Source of the DNA: JACIYW01 sp014359745 | GTDB lineage: Bacteria > Pseudomonadota > Alphaproteobacteria > Rhodobacterales > Rhodobacteraceae | Reading direction: 5' to 3' | NCBI GenBank assembly: GCA_050433985.1 | Contig: JBNPWE010000001.1 | Span: forward strand, 248,001-312,000 | Length of the DNA stretch: 64,000 bases | In this document: one piece after another, positions 13,647 through 21,622 of the stretch | Layout: every line of letters begins with the position of its first letter | Numbering within the stretch: the first letter of the stretch is position 1 | The notes under the pieces: model-generated | Databases searched by the model: none | The model's input: only the letters and a program-made list of their open reading frames with translations | What the model was told of the DNA's origin: nothing | Program-made: the position numbers and the translations under genes

Positions 13647-15269
13647 TCAGTTCGGCACAGGCGCTGTGACCGGGCTGCGCAGCAGCAGCGTTTCGGTCAA
13701 CGCCCGGTCGCCCAGCCGCAGATAGGCGCGCAGTTCGACCATGTCCTGGCCGGTCGTCTCGACATCGAAGGAAAGCCGCCAGCGGTCGGTGCCCACGACC
13801 GGCCTGACCGCGACGGGATCGAGAATGCGGGCATCAGGCGCATCGATCACCGGTTCGATGCCGCTGTCTACATCAAGACCGGCAAGGGCCGGGCCTTCGA
13901 AATCGATGACCATCTTGGTTGATTTCGGGCGTGGAGTCTGGCCCGGATGCCCGCCCCGGCCCCGGCGCAGCGCCACGACCGAGGCCACGGTTTCGGGGAT
14001 CGGATCGCGCCCGGTCCAGGTGATCGCGTAGTCATAGGACAGGGCCGCGCCGGCCAGCGCCGGGGCCTCGGCGACCCAATAGGCGACGATGTTGTCGAAG
14101 GTTTCATCCGCTGTCGGTATCTCGACCAGTTCCACCGCGCCCCGGCCCCAGTCGCCCAGCGGTTCTATCCATGCCGAGGGGCGTTTGTCATAGAACACCC
14201 CGTCATCCTGATAATGGTCGAAATCGCGGTCGCGTTGCGACAGGCCGAACCCGCGCGGGTTCTGATCAAGATAGCGCGTCGTCGTCAGCCGCGCGGGGTT
14301 GGTCAGCGGCCGCCAGATCCGTTCGCCCGCGCCGGTGGCCAGGGCAAGGCCATCGCTGTCGTGTATCTCGGGGCGCCAGTCCTGGCCCTCGGGGCGGTCG
14401 CGTTCGGAATACCAGTACATGCTGGTCAGGGGGGCGATGCCCAGCCGTTCCACCCGGTTGCGCATGAACAGCCGTGTGGCGACCGTCAGCTTGTGGTCGC
14501 CGCCCGATTTTCCCCGGCGCAGCCCAAAGCGATAGGCCCCGGCGATGGACGGGCCATCCAGAAGCGCCCAGACCGTCAGATCCTCGGCGGGATTCTCGGC
14601 GGGATTCTCGGCGAGATCCTCGGGGGCGCCCAGCCAGAAATCGGTAAAGCGGGGGAATTCCTCGGGGCGGGCAAGGCCGGTGTCGATGGCGATGCCGCGC
14701 GCCGACAGCCCGTATTGGGCCTGTGGCCCGTCGGTGCGGAAATAGGAGGCGCCGAGGAACGATATCCAGTCCGCTTGCATCCCCGGACGCATGACCCGGA
14801 ACCCGGCAAAGCCGATATCGTCGGGCAGTTTGCGCGCCGGGCTGTCGGCGGGCATGGTGAAGTAATCGCGATCAAAGAGCACCTCGCGCGACCGCCCGTT
14901 TTCGACAAGGTGAATGCCCACCGGTTGCTGAAAATAGCGCCCCGGATGGAACATCTGCACCGGGGCGTCAGGGCCTGCCGGGGTCAGCGAGACATCATCG
15001 CGAAACCGGATGCGCCAATGCGCGTCATAATCGATCCGGGCCAGCGTATCGGCGGCGCGCGCCACGGGGGGGCGGTAGGGGGCGGCGGCCAGGCGGCGGG
15101 CGCGGTCGGTCAGGGCGTCGAACCCGAAGGGCCGGGCGGGGCCGAAAGCCGCATCCGGCCCATCCGCGCCCTCACCGGCGGCCCAGAGCCTGCCGCCCGC
15201 GCCAAGCGGCGAAAGCCCCGCCGCCCACAAGGCGGCCCGCATAAGGGATCGGCGCGTCACATCTGTCAT
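13647..15269 (-). CDS. Periplasmic glucan biosynthesis protein (OpgG/OpgD family)
   Basis: A 540-residue MdoG-family protein of osmoregulated periplasmic glucan synthesis. The N-terminus TRRSLMRAALWAAGLSP is a twin-arginine signal, as in OpgD. Family blocks include YFQQPVGIHLVENG, DDIGFAGFRVM and MYWYSERDRPEGQDWRPEIH. The ATG at 15269 has AGGA eight bases upstream; another ATG at 15278 has poor spacing. An in-frame 12-bp tandem repeat encodes AENPAENPAEDL. The usual glucosyltransferase partner OpgH is not in the window. Family assignment is firm; OpgG versus OpgD is not resolved. Confidence 0.85.
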   Translation of the reverse strand: MTDVTRRSLMRAALWAAGLSPLGAGGRLWAAGEGADGPDAAFGPARPFGFDALTDRARRLAAAPYRPPVARAADTLARIDYDAHWRIRFRDDVSLTPAGPDAPVQMFHPGRYFQQPVGIHLVENGRSREVLFDRDYFTMPADSPARKLPDDIGFAGFRVMRPGMQADWISFLGASYFRTDGPQAQYGLSARGIAIDTGLARPEEFPRFTDFWLGAPEDLAENPAENPAEDLTVWALLDGPSIAGAYRFGLRRGKSGGDHKLTVATRLFMRNRVERLGIAPLTSMYWYSERDRPEGQDWRPEIHDSDGLALATGAGERIWRPLTNPARLTTTRYLDQNPRGFGLSQRDRDFDHYQDDGVFYDKRPSAWIEPLGDWGRGAVELVEIPTADETFDNIVAYWVAEAPALAGAALSYDYAITWTGRDPIPETVASVVALRRGRGGHPGQTPRPKSTKMVIDFEGPALAGLDVDSGIEPVIDAPDARILDPVAVRPVVGTDRWRLSFDVETTGQDMVELRAYLRLGDRALTETLLLRSPVTAPVPN

Positions 15270-15310
15270 ATCGTGCATCCTGGCCGCCCGGTGTCATCGG
15301 GGGTGTGGCA

Positions 15311-16051
15311 TCAAAGCTCGGACATCACCGCGTCCGAAACCTCGGCATTGGCGGTTACGCGCTGCACATCGTCATCGTCTTCGAGAACCTCGATCAGGCG
15401 AAACAGCTTTTGTGCGCCGTCGAGATCAAGTTCGGTGACGGTCTGGGGTTTCCAGATCAGCTTGGTCGAGTCCGACTCTCCCAGCGTGGCTTCCAGCGCG
15501 GTGGCGACCTCGTTCAGATCGGTGTCGGCGCAATAGATCGTGTGGCCATCGGGGCCGCTTTCGACATCTTCGGCGCCCGCCTCTATCGCGGCCAGCATCA
15601 CGGTGTCGGCATCGCCGGCCGAGGCCGGATAGGTGATCTCTCCCTTGCGGTCGAACATGAAGGCGACCGAGCCGGTTTCGCCAAGGTTGCCGCCATGTTT
15701 GCTGAAGGTCGAGCGCACGTTCGAGGCGGTCCGGTTGCGGTTGTCTGTCATCGCCTCGACGATCAGGGCAACGCCGCCGGGGCCATAGCCTTCATAGCGG
15801 ATTTCTTCGTAGTTTTCGGCATCGCCGCCCAGCGATTTCTTGATGGCGCGGTCGATGACATCCTTGGGGACGGACACCGATTTCGCCTCTTTGACCGCAA
15901 GGCGCAGGCGGGGGTTCTTGTCGGGGTCGGGATCGCCCATCTTGGCGGCGACGGTGATTTCCTTTGCCAGCTTGGAAAACAGTTTCGAGCGCGCCGCATC
16001 CTGCCGCCCCTTGCGGTGCTGGATGTTCGCCCATTTCGAATGGCCTGCCAT
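15311..16051 (-). CDS. YebC/PmpR-family (TACO1-like) protein
   Basis: A 246-residue member of the YebC/TACO1 family, with the signature start MAGHSKWANIQHRKGRQDA. In other organisms these proteins act as transcription factors or assist translation of difficult (for example polyproline) sequences. The family block YEGYGPGGVALIVEAMTDN is present, and the C-terminal part carries acidic segments. The ATG at 16051 with GAGAGGGTC upstream is chosen; the open frame before it is not conserved. The gene is single, flanked by the glucan gene and a dispersed repeat. In many bacteria it neighbours ruvC; here it does not. Confidence 0.92.
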   Translation of the reverse strand: MAGHSKWANIQHRKGRQDAARSKLFSKLAKEITVAAKMGDPDPDKNPRLRLAVKEAKSVSVPKDVIDRAIKKSLGGDAENYEEIRYEGYGPGGVALIVEAMTDNRNRTASNVRSTFSKHGGNLGETGSVAFMFDRKGEITYPASAGDADTVMLAAIEAGAEDVESGPDGHTIYCADTDLNEVATALEATLGESDSTKLIWKPQTVTELDLDGAQKLFRLIEVLEDDDDVQRVTANAEVSDAVMSEL

Positions 16052-16129
16052 GACCCTCTCCGTCCTCGTGTTCGGGTGATGCCGGTCTATAGGCCAGAGG
16101 CGGGGGGGTGCGCAATCCCGCAGCGCGAT

Positions 16130-16172
16130 GCGCGTGGCGGGTGCAGATGAGTATTTTTTTCGAGAGGATGAA
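16130..16172 (+). repeat. Dispersed GAGTATTT repeat, copy a
   Basis: GCGCGTGGCGGG is followed by GAGTATTTTTTTCGAGAGGATGAA (16149-16172). The core is nearly identical to copy d at 39907. This is the only copy not downstream of a gene in its own orientation; it lies between the 3' end of the leftward sulfoxide reductase gene and the yebC start. Confidence 0.65.
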
Positions 16173-16178
16173 TGCAGG

Positions 16179-16631
16179 TCAGAGTCTGCCGAACACCGCC
16201 GCAAGGATGGCGGAAAGGATATCGGCGTCGGCGCGGGTGAAGGCGGCGGGCTGGTTGCTGTCGATATCGAGGACGGCGATCAGATCGCCCGCGCGGTTAT
16301 GCACCGGCAGCACGATTTCCGAGCGGGTGCTGGCGGCGCAGGCGATATGGCCGGGGAAGGCAGCGACATCATCGACGATCTGCACCTTGCCCGTTCTGGC
16401 GGCGGCGCCGCAGACCCCGCGCGAGAACGGGATCACAAGGCAGCCATGCCCGCCCTGATAGGGGCCGATCTTCAGCAAGCCCGGCGCGGTCACGCGGTAA
16501 AAGCCTGTCCAGTCGAAGCGGGTATCGGAATGGTGCAACTCGCAGGCGACGGTGGCCATCAGGGCCACGGCGTCATCCTCGGCCGCGGTGAGGCTGAGGA
16601 TGCGCGCGGCAAGATCGGGGTCGGTGGGCAT
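16179..16631 (-). CDS. msrC: Free methionine-(R)-sulfoxide reductase (GAF domain)
   Basis: A 150-residue single GAF-domain protein of the fRMsr family, which reduces free methionine-R-sulfoxide using thioredoxin. Cysteines at 64, 74 and 98 have the same 10- and 24-residue spacing as the catalytic set in the E. coli enzyme (84, 94, 118). They sit in the motifs GGHGC, RGVCGAA and FPGHIAC. The SEIVLPV block follows. The ATG at 16631 gives the family length; the longer open frame upstream overlaps a rightward STAS gene and is not used. Oxidative damage repair is the likely role. Confidence 0.9.
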   Translation of the reverse strand: MPTDPDLAARILSLTAAEDDAVALMATVACELHHSDTRFDWTGFYRVTAPGLLKIGPYQGGHGCLVIPFSRGVCGAAARTGKVQIVDDVAAFPGHIACAASTRSEIVLPVHNRAGDLIAVLDIDSNQPAAFTRADADILSAILAAVFGRL

Positions 16632-16734
16632 GTTTGCGGGGCCTTGCGGAAATGGGGGGCGGGATGGGGCGTGGATACTGAATGGTAAGGATTGGTGTCT
16701 AGGGTTGTGTGAGATTTGGGGAACGGGGGCAAGC

Positions 16735-17112
16735 ATGGATCTTGTGGCGGAAACCTTGGGCGGGGCATTGGTGGTGCGGGCGCAGATGGCCCGGATCGAC
16801 GCGGCCATCGCCATCGCGTTCAAGGAGCAGATGCGCGCCCTTGTCGCGGGATCGGAGAACCGGGTGATTCTGGACATGGCGCGGGTCGAATTTCTCGACA
16901 GCAGCGGCCTTGGGGCGGTGGTGGCGGTGATGAAGATGCTGGGGCCGGACCGGCGGCTGGAACTGGCCGCGCTGACCCCGGCGGTGGAACGGGTGTTTCG
17001 CCTGACCCGGATGGACCGGGTCTTTACCCTGCATGCCACGGCCCCGCCTGCCGGGGGCAGCGCGGATGGCGGGGTTTGGCCGGTATCGACGGACACGGCC
17101 GATGACGATTGA
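16735..17112 (+). CDS. STAS-domain anti-anti-sigma factor
   Basis: A 125-residue STAS domain protein of the SpoIIAA/RsbV type. The phosphorylation motif FLDSSGLGAVVAV is at about residues 53-65, with Ser56/Ser57 as the acceptor candidate. The last 25 residues are a disordered tail. Its stop overlaps the start of a HATPase serine kinase gene by 11 bases, the classical partner-switch pair. In such systems the unphosphorylated STAS protein sequesters the kinase and frees a target. No sigma factor or phosphatase gene is adjacent, so the target is unknown. Confidence 0.9.
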   Translation: MDLVAETLGGALVVRAQMARIDAAIAIAFKEQMRALVAGSENRVILDMARVEFLDSSGLGAVVAVMKMLGPDRRLELAALTPAVERVFRLTRMDRVFTLHATAPPAGGSADGGVWPVSTDTADDD

Positions 17113-17584
17113 CGGCCAGACCGGGGGCGTCACCCCTCCGGGCGCGCCCGGCAGCCTGCACCGGCGGTTCAACGCCTGCCCGGATGCGATCCGGGTGGTT
17201 CTGGCGCAGGCACAGGCGTGGATGCTGGCCTGCGGGCTTTCGGCGATCCTGCGGGCCGAGGCGGAGCTTGTGCTGGCGGAGGTGCTCAATAACATCGCCG
17301 AACATGCCTATGCCAGTGACTGCGGCCCGGTTGACCTGCGGTTGCGGCGCTGCGGGGACGGGATCTTGTGCCTGATCAGCGACCGGGGCAGCGCGATGCC
17401 GGGAGATGACCTGCCGAAGGGGGCAAGCCCGATGGCAAGCACATCGCGCATCGCGCGCGATGATCTGCCCGAGGGTGGCTTTGGCTGGCACCTGATCCGC
17501 CTGCTGGCGCGCGACCTGCGCTACCGGCGCAATCGCGATCGCAACCGCCTGGCCTTTGTGCTGGACGCGGGCAATTGGCGTTAG
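17102..17584 (+). CDS. Anti-sigma factor serine kinase (RsbW-like HATPase)
   Basis: A 160-residue GHKL-type ATPase. The N-box ELVLAEVLNNIAEHAY is at residues 55-70, followed by DRGSAMP (G1-like) and GGFGWHLIRLLARDLRY (G2-like). It probably phosphorylates the upstream STAS partner and binds an effector, as RsbW does. The ATG at 17102 lies inside the end of the STAS gene, indicating translational coupling. Between the ATP-binding motifs it contains two similar DDLPKG and DDLPEG stretches. The controlled process cannot be deduced from the neighbours. Confidence 0.88.
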   Translation: MTIDGQTGGVTPPGAPGSLHRRFNACPDAIRVVLAQAQAWMLACGLSAILRAEAELVLAEVLNNIAEHAYASDCGPVDLRLRRCGDGILCLISDRGSAMPGDDLPKGASPMASTSRIARDDLPEGGFGWHLIRLLARDLRYRRNRDRNRLAFVLDAGNWR

Positions 17585-18018
17585 GGGGTGACATTGTTGC
17601 GTATCCTGCGACGATGCCCTGAAAATGCCGCGGTTTCTTCGCCGCGACGCCGTAAATGGCCGCCAAGCGGGGCTGGTAGCTGTATGGCTTCCCTCGGCGC
17701 CCCTTTTACAGCCCCCACCATTGGGTGGCGCCGAGGACCGCCGCGCGAACAGAGCAAACGCGGTCTGCCGCGTGATCGGCGCTGGGCGGCCTGCCGCACG
17801 GTCGGCGCGCTTTAGCGGATTTCGGCCCATCGGAAGAATTCTCCTGATCGGGGCGCGCACGGCGGGCCTTGAAAGTGAGTATTTGGGCCAAGATGAAATG
17901 AAAGAGGGTTTTGCCGGACGCTCAACCTGCGGGTCTGAGTGGGCGCAACGCGCGTCAGGCGGCCTGCCGCGCGGTCGGCGCGAAACACCTTCGGACGCGC
18001 GGTTGGCGCGCGAGGTGG
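17585..18018. other. Intergenic region with GC-rich direct repeats
   Basis: About 430 bases between convergent genes without a convincing ORF. A 25-base sequence GGCGGCCTGCCGC-R-CGGTCGGCGCG occurs at 17785-17809 and again at 17958-17982 with one difference. Copy b of the dispersed GAGTATTT repeat lies between them. Several frames are open through the region but none shows recognisable protein sequence. Confidence 0.5.
17853..17914 (+). repeat. Dispersed GAGTATTT repeat, copy b
   Basis: GCGCGCACGGCGGGC leads into GAGTATTTGGGCCAAGATGAAA (17877-17898) and a tail AAAGAGGGTTTTGCC. The leading GCGCGCACGGCGGGC block is shared with copy d and, with one base changed, with copy c. It lies downstream of the anti-sigma kinase gene in the same orientation. 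Confidence 0.65.
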
Positions 18019-18522
18019 TCAGCCGATCACCACCAGGCGGCTTTGGGGGCTAAGGCGCGCGGCAATCCATACCAGATCGCGGCGGCGAAAGGCGACGCAG
18101 CCGGCCGTGGGGTAGCGGGGCGCGCGCCAGCAATGCACGAAGATCGCCGATCCGGCACCCGGCGCTGCATGGGGCCAGTTCCAGTCGGTCGGCAGGATAA
18201 TATCGTAAAGCGGATCGGGGCGGCGCAGGCATTCGTGCGAATGGCGGTGCGGGGCGCGGACCAAGTGGTTGTAATCGGGATCGGCGGGGTCATCGGACCA
18301 CAGATCGCCGGGCCGGATCGGCGCCGCCCAGCCGGGCAGCAGGCCCGGCGCGATACGGTCGGGGCGGTACATCAGGCCGGTCAGGCCGTGGGTGCCCGCC
18401 GGCGTTGCCCCGTCGCCTTCGCGTTTGCGCGCCGTGATACCGCCGCGCCCGATCGCGCAGGCAAAGCGGCGGCCCATGAACCGCGCGCCCTGCGCCGTTA
18501 CCAGCAGATCGCCGCGTGTCAC
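18019..18522 (-). CDS. L,D-transpeptidase family (YkuD) protein
   Basis: A 167-residue YkuD-domain protein. The catalytic pattern is FVHCWRAPRYPTAGCVAF, with His130 and the nucleophile Cys142. Upstream blocks DGATPAGTHGLTGLMYRPD and the aromatic YDIILPTDWNW fit the subfamily of compact single-domain enzymes. Such enzymes form 3-3 peptidoglycan cross-links or attach lipoproteins. No signal peptide is obvious, so the route to the periplasm is unclear. Its start overlaps the ribA stop by four bases, an odd functional pairing but clear transcriptional coupling. Confidence 0.85.
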   Translation of the reverse strand: MTRGDLLVTAQGARFMGRRFACAIGRGGITARKREGDGATPAGTHGLTGLMYRPDRIAPGLLPGWAAPIRPGDLWSDDPADPDYNHLVRAPHRHSHECLRRPDPLYDIILPTDWNWPHAAPGAGSAIFVHCWRAPRYPTAGCVAFRRRDLVWIAARLSPQSRLVVIG

Positions 18523-19610
18523 AGCAGATGCCCGGATTTCGCGGCCTTTGTCGCCAGATAGGCCGCGTTGTGTTCGGTGCGCCCGACGCGCAGCGGCACC
18601 CGTTCAGTAACGGTGATGCCGTTTGCCGTCATCATGCGCACCTTGGCGGGATTGTTGGTCAGCAGGCGCACCGCGCCAAAGCCCATCTCGCGCAGGATCG
18701 CGGCGCCAAGGCGAAAATCGCGTTCATCATCCTCGAACCCGAGGCGGTGATTGGCCTCGACAGTATCGAAACCCTGATCCTGAAGCGAATAGGCGCGCAT
18801 CTTGTTGGCCAGGCCGATACCGCGCCCTTCCTGGTTGAGATAGAGCAGCACGCCCGCACCTTCTGCCCCCATCTGCGCCAGCGCGCTGCGCAGTTGCGGG
18901 CCGCAGTCGCATTTCAGGCTGCCAAGCACATCGCCGGTGAAACAGGCCGAATGCAGCCGCGCGAATACCGGCAGATCGCGTGGCGGGCTGCCGATTTCAA
19001 TGGCGTAATGTTCGGCGCCGCCATCTTCGGGGCGGAAGATATGCACGCGCCCCGCCGTGCTTGCCGCCATCGGCAACCGGGCCGAAACGACCGGATAAAC
19101 CGGGGGGGCGCGGAACAGTTCCGCCTCGGCCGCCGCGATCGGGATCAGCGTCAGGTTCTCGCGCAGGGCAAGGGCCGGGCCGTCGCTGATGCCAAGCACC
19201 ACGGCGGCGGGCAAAAGCTGTGCCGATTTGACCAGGTTCACCGCCGCCCGGTGCAGATCGACCGCGCCTTCGCGCAGGCTGCGCAGCGGGCCTTTCATCG
19301 GGGCCTTCAGATCATCGGCGGGGTCGGCCACCGCCCGTATCCAGGCAAGCCCCGCGTCATCGGGAATGACGATGCGGGCGATATCGCCGTCATAGGCACG
19401 CGCCTTGAGGGTTTCGGCGCGCCGCCCGGTCAGCGCCAGAACCAGATCGCCGCCCATCACCCGAAGCTGCGCCAGCCGTGCCGCATCCAATGCCTCGGCC
19501 GCCATCGCGACCACGGCGCGCGGCCCCGCAGTGAACACGACCGGCACCCCCATGCGCAGATCGGCGCGGGCGCGGTTGAGGTTTTCAACGATGGTCGGGC
19601 GCAGGGTCAT
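18519..19610 (-). CDS. ribA: GTP cyclohydrolase II with N-terminal RibB-like region
   Basis: A 363-residue protein of riboflavin synthesis. The C-terminal half is GTP cyclohydrolase II: zinc cysteines in SACFTGDVLGSLKCDCG (Cys223, Cys234, Cys236), then YLNQEGRGIGLANKM and the C-terminal RVGRTEHNAAYL. The first 170 residues resemble a degenerate DHBP synthase-like domain without the usual RibB acidic active site, as in other alphaproteobacterial RibA proteins. It opens GTP to the pyrimidine precursor of flavins. The L,D-transpeptidase gene overlaps its end by four bases. Confidence 0.9.
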   Translation of the reverse strand: MTLRPTIVENLNRARADLRMGVPVVFTAGPRAVVAMAAEALDAARLAQLRVMGGDLVLALTGRRAETLKARAYDGDIARIVIPDDAGLAWIRAVADPADDLKAPMKGPLRSLREGAVDLHRAAVNLVKSAQLLPAAVVLGISDGPALALRENLTLIPIAAAEAELFRAPPVYPVVSARLPMAASTAGRVHIFRPEDGGAEHYAIEIGSPPRDLPVFARLHSACFTGDVLGSLKCDCGPQLRSALAQMGAEGAGVLLYLNQEGRGIGLANKMRAYSLQDQGFDTVEANHRLGFEDDERDFRLGAAILREMGFGAVRLLTNNPAKVRMMTANGITVTERVPLRVGRTEHNAAYLATKAAKSGHLL

Positions 19611-19765
19611 CGGGTGTCCTAGGTTATGGGCCTTGATATAGGCTGCTTGCGCGTCAAATGAAATATTTTACCACGGCGCGACACGAGCGCGTGAAAAATG
19701 ACTACCACGGCTTGCCGGAACGGTGCCGGGGGCGCATCTGTTGATCACATCAGGGAGGCAACGCA

Positions 19766-20452
19766 ATGGCAAATCTCAAGAAAATACTGCTTGTTGACGA
19801 TGATGACGACCTGCGCGAAGTGCTGTCGGAGCAGTTGGTCATGACCGAGGAGTTCGATGTGTTCGAAGCGGCCAACGGCCATGACGCGATGGACAAGATC
19901 CGCACCGGGCATTTCGATCTGGCGATTCTTGATGTCGGCCTGCCCGACACCGACGGGCGCGAACTGTGCCGCCGGATGCGCAAGCAGGGCGCCAAATGCC
20001 CGGTCCTGATGCTGACCGGCCACGACAGCGATGCCGACACCATCCTGGGCCTGGATGCCGGGGCCAATGATTACATCACCAAACCGTTCAAGTTTCCCGT
20101 GCTACTGGCGCGTATCCGCGCGCAATTGCGCCAGCATGAACAATCCGAGGATGCGGTGTTCCAGCTTGGGCCCTATACGTTCCGGCCATCGGTCAAGATG
20201 CTGATCGATGAACGCGATCGCAAGATCCGGCTGACGGAAAAGGAAACCAACATCCTGAAATTCCTGTACCGGGCGTCCGAGGGGGTGGTGCCGCGCGATG
20301 TGCTGCTGAACGAGGTCTGGGGGTATAACGTGGGGGTCACCACCCACACGCTGGAAACCCATATTTACCGGCTGCGGCAAAAGATCGAACCCGATCCCGC
20401 CAATGCGCGCCTGCTTGTCACCGAATCCGGCGGCTATCGGTTGAATGCCTGA
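19766..20452 (+). CDS. cenR: OmpR-family response regulator (CenR-like)
   Basis: A 228-residue response regulator. The receiver domain has the acidic pocket LLVDDDDDL (residues 9-16), phosphoacceptor Asp56 in AILDVGLP and the lysine of YITKPFKFP. The C-terminal winged helix ends with LETHIYRLRQKIEPDP and TESGGYRL. The sequence resembles CenR, the essential envelope regulator of Caulobacter and Rhodobacter, which is normally unlinked to a kinase; none is adjacent here. The symbol is by resemblance, and another OmpR-family orthologue is possible. AGGGAGGC precedes the ATG. Confidence 0.8.
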   Translation: MANLKKILLVDDDDDLREVLSEQLVMTEEFDVFEAANGHDAMDKIRTGHFDLAILDVGLPDTDGRELCRRMRKQGAKCPVLMLTGHDSDADTILGLDAGANDYITKPFKFPVLLARIRAQLRQHEQSEDAVFQLGPYTFRPSVKMLIDERDRKIRLTEKETNILKFLYRASEGVVPRDVLLNEVWGYNVGVTTHTLETHIYRLRQKIEPDPANARLLVTESGGYRLNA

Positions 20453-20563
20453 CGGCCTTATTTCCGCCAATATTTGAAACCATGCACTGTACATATCGGG
20501 ATTGTTTCCGATTTGGTACCCTTGGCCGCGTCGGGGTGTTGATGCGGCTCCTCCCTGTTGGAC

Positions 20564-20591
20564 TGGCCCGGTCTTGTGCCGGGCCAATTTT
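20564..20591 (+). terminator. Hairpin with U-tract between cenR and xthA
   Basis: TGGCCCGG (20564-20571) pairs with CCGGGCCA (20579-20586) around a seven-base loop and is followed by ATTTT. It lies about 110 bases after the cenR stop and is a reasonable intrinsic terminator. Confidence 0.6.
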
Positions 20592-20718
20592 CATGGGCCG
20601 GGCCGATTTCCCGGCGCGATCGGGTGCCGCTTCGGCGTTGCACGGAGCGGCGAAGCGCTTTAGTCAGGGCGCGGGCGGGCGCGGTGCGGCCCGTCGATAT
20701 CGCACAGGAACCCCGCCG

Positions 20719-21507
20719 ATGCCCTTTACGATTGCCACATGGAACATCAATTCGGTGCGTCTGCGCGCCGGGCTGGTCGCGCGGCTGCTGACCGACGAGG
20801 CGCCCGATATCCTGTGCCTTCAGGAATGCAAAAGCCCGGTGGACAAGATCCCCTTTGCCGATTTCCAGGCGCTTGGTTATCCCTATATGGTCGCGCGTGG
20901 CGAGAAAGGCTATAACGGCGTTGCGATCCTGTCGAAGCACCCGCTGGAAGAAGCAGGTGCCCTTGATTTCGCGGGCCTGGGCCACGCCCGGCATATTGCC
21001 GCGCGCACCGGGGATGGCACCACCATCCACAACTTTTATGTGCCCGCCGGCGGCGATGTGCCCGACCGCGCGGCCAATGTGAAATTCGGCCAGAAGCTGG
21101 ATTACCTGACCGACATGCGCGACTGGTTTCGTGCCAACCGGCCCGCGCGGTCGATTCTGGTTGGCGATCTTAATATCGCCCCGCGCGAGGATGACGTGTG
21201 GAACCACCGGCAGTTGCTGAAGATCGTCAGCCACACCCCCATTGAGGTGGACCATCTGGCCGCAGCCCAAGACGCGGGCGGATGGGTTGACGTGACCCGC
21301 GCCGACATCCCCGAGGGGCAGCTTTATTCCTGGTGGTCTTACCGCGCCCGCGATTGGGAGGGCGCCGACAAGGGCCGCAGGCTGGATCACATCTGGGCCA
21401 CGTCCGACATTGCCGGGGCCGGGCACGGATCGCGCATCCTGCGCGCGGCGCGCGGCTGGGAACAGCCGTCTGACCATGCGCCGGTGTTCGCCTGTTTTGA
21501 TCTGTGA
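20719..21507 (+). CDS. xthA: Exodeoxyribonuclease III
   Basis: A 262-residue AP endonuclease/exonuclease of the EEP fold, acting in base-excision repair. Motifs are MPFTIATWNINSVR, ILCLQECKSP (catalytic Glu36), VGDLNIAPREDDVWN, RLDHIW and the C-terminal SDHAPVF. The ATG at 20719 starts exactly at the conserved N-terminus; the open frame upstream covers a terminator and is not used. It is single-gene, preceding the yjbH locus on the same strand by about 115 bases. Confidence 0.95.
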   Translation: MPFTIATWNINSVRLRAGLVARLLTDEAPDILCLQECKSPVDKIPFADFQALGYPYMVARGEKGYNGVAILSKHPLEEAGALDFAGLGHARHIAARTGDGTTIHNFYVPAGGDVPDRAANVKFGQKLDYLTDMRDWFRANRPARSILVGDLNIAPREDDVWNHRQLLKIVSHTPIEVDHLAAAQDAGGWVDVTRADIPEGQLYSWWSYRARDWEGADKGRRLDHIWATSDIAGAGHGSRILRAARGWEQPSDHAPVFACFDL

Positions 21508-21622
21508 TCAGTAAAGGGCACAAGTGGCGGAAATGCCCGCTCGTCGGCCCCACCGGGCCAAACACCATTGCGTGACCCTGCGATTTTCCGTACCACGGGC
21601 CGGGCGCCGAGGGAGTGTGATT

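Noticed and set aside
10184..13669. A 1,161-codon open frame on the plus strand
   Set aside because: It is the GC-driven antisense shadow of dnaE2, which has clear polymerase motifs on the minus strand; the plus-strand translation has no recognisable domains.
17706..17891. A 61-codon minus-strand frame starting MAQILTFKARRARP (TTG start)
   Set aside because: Its start lies inside the complementary strand of dispersed repeat copy b and the rest is low-complexity; it appears to be a by-product of the repeat.
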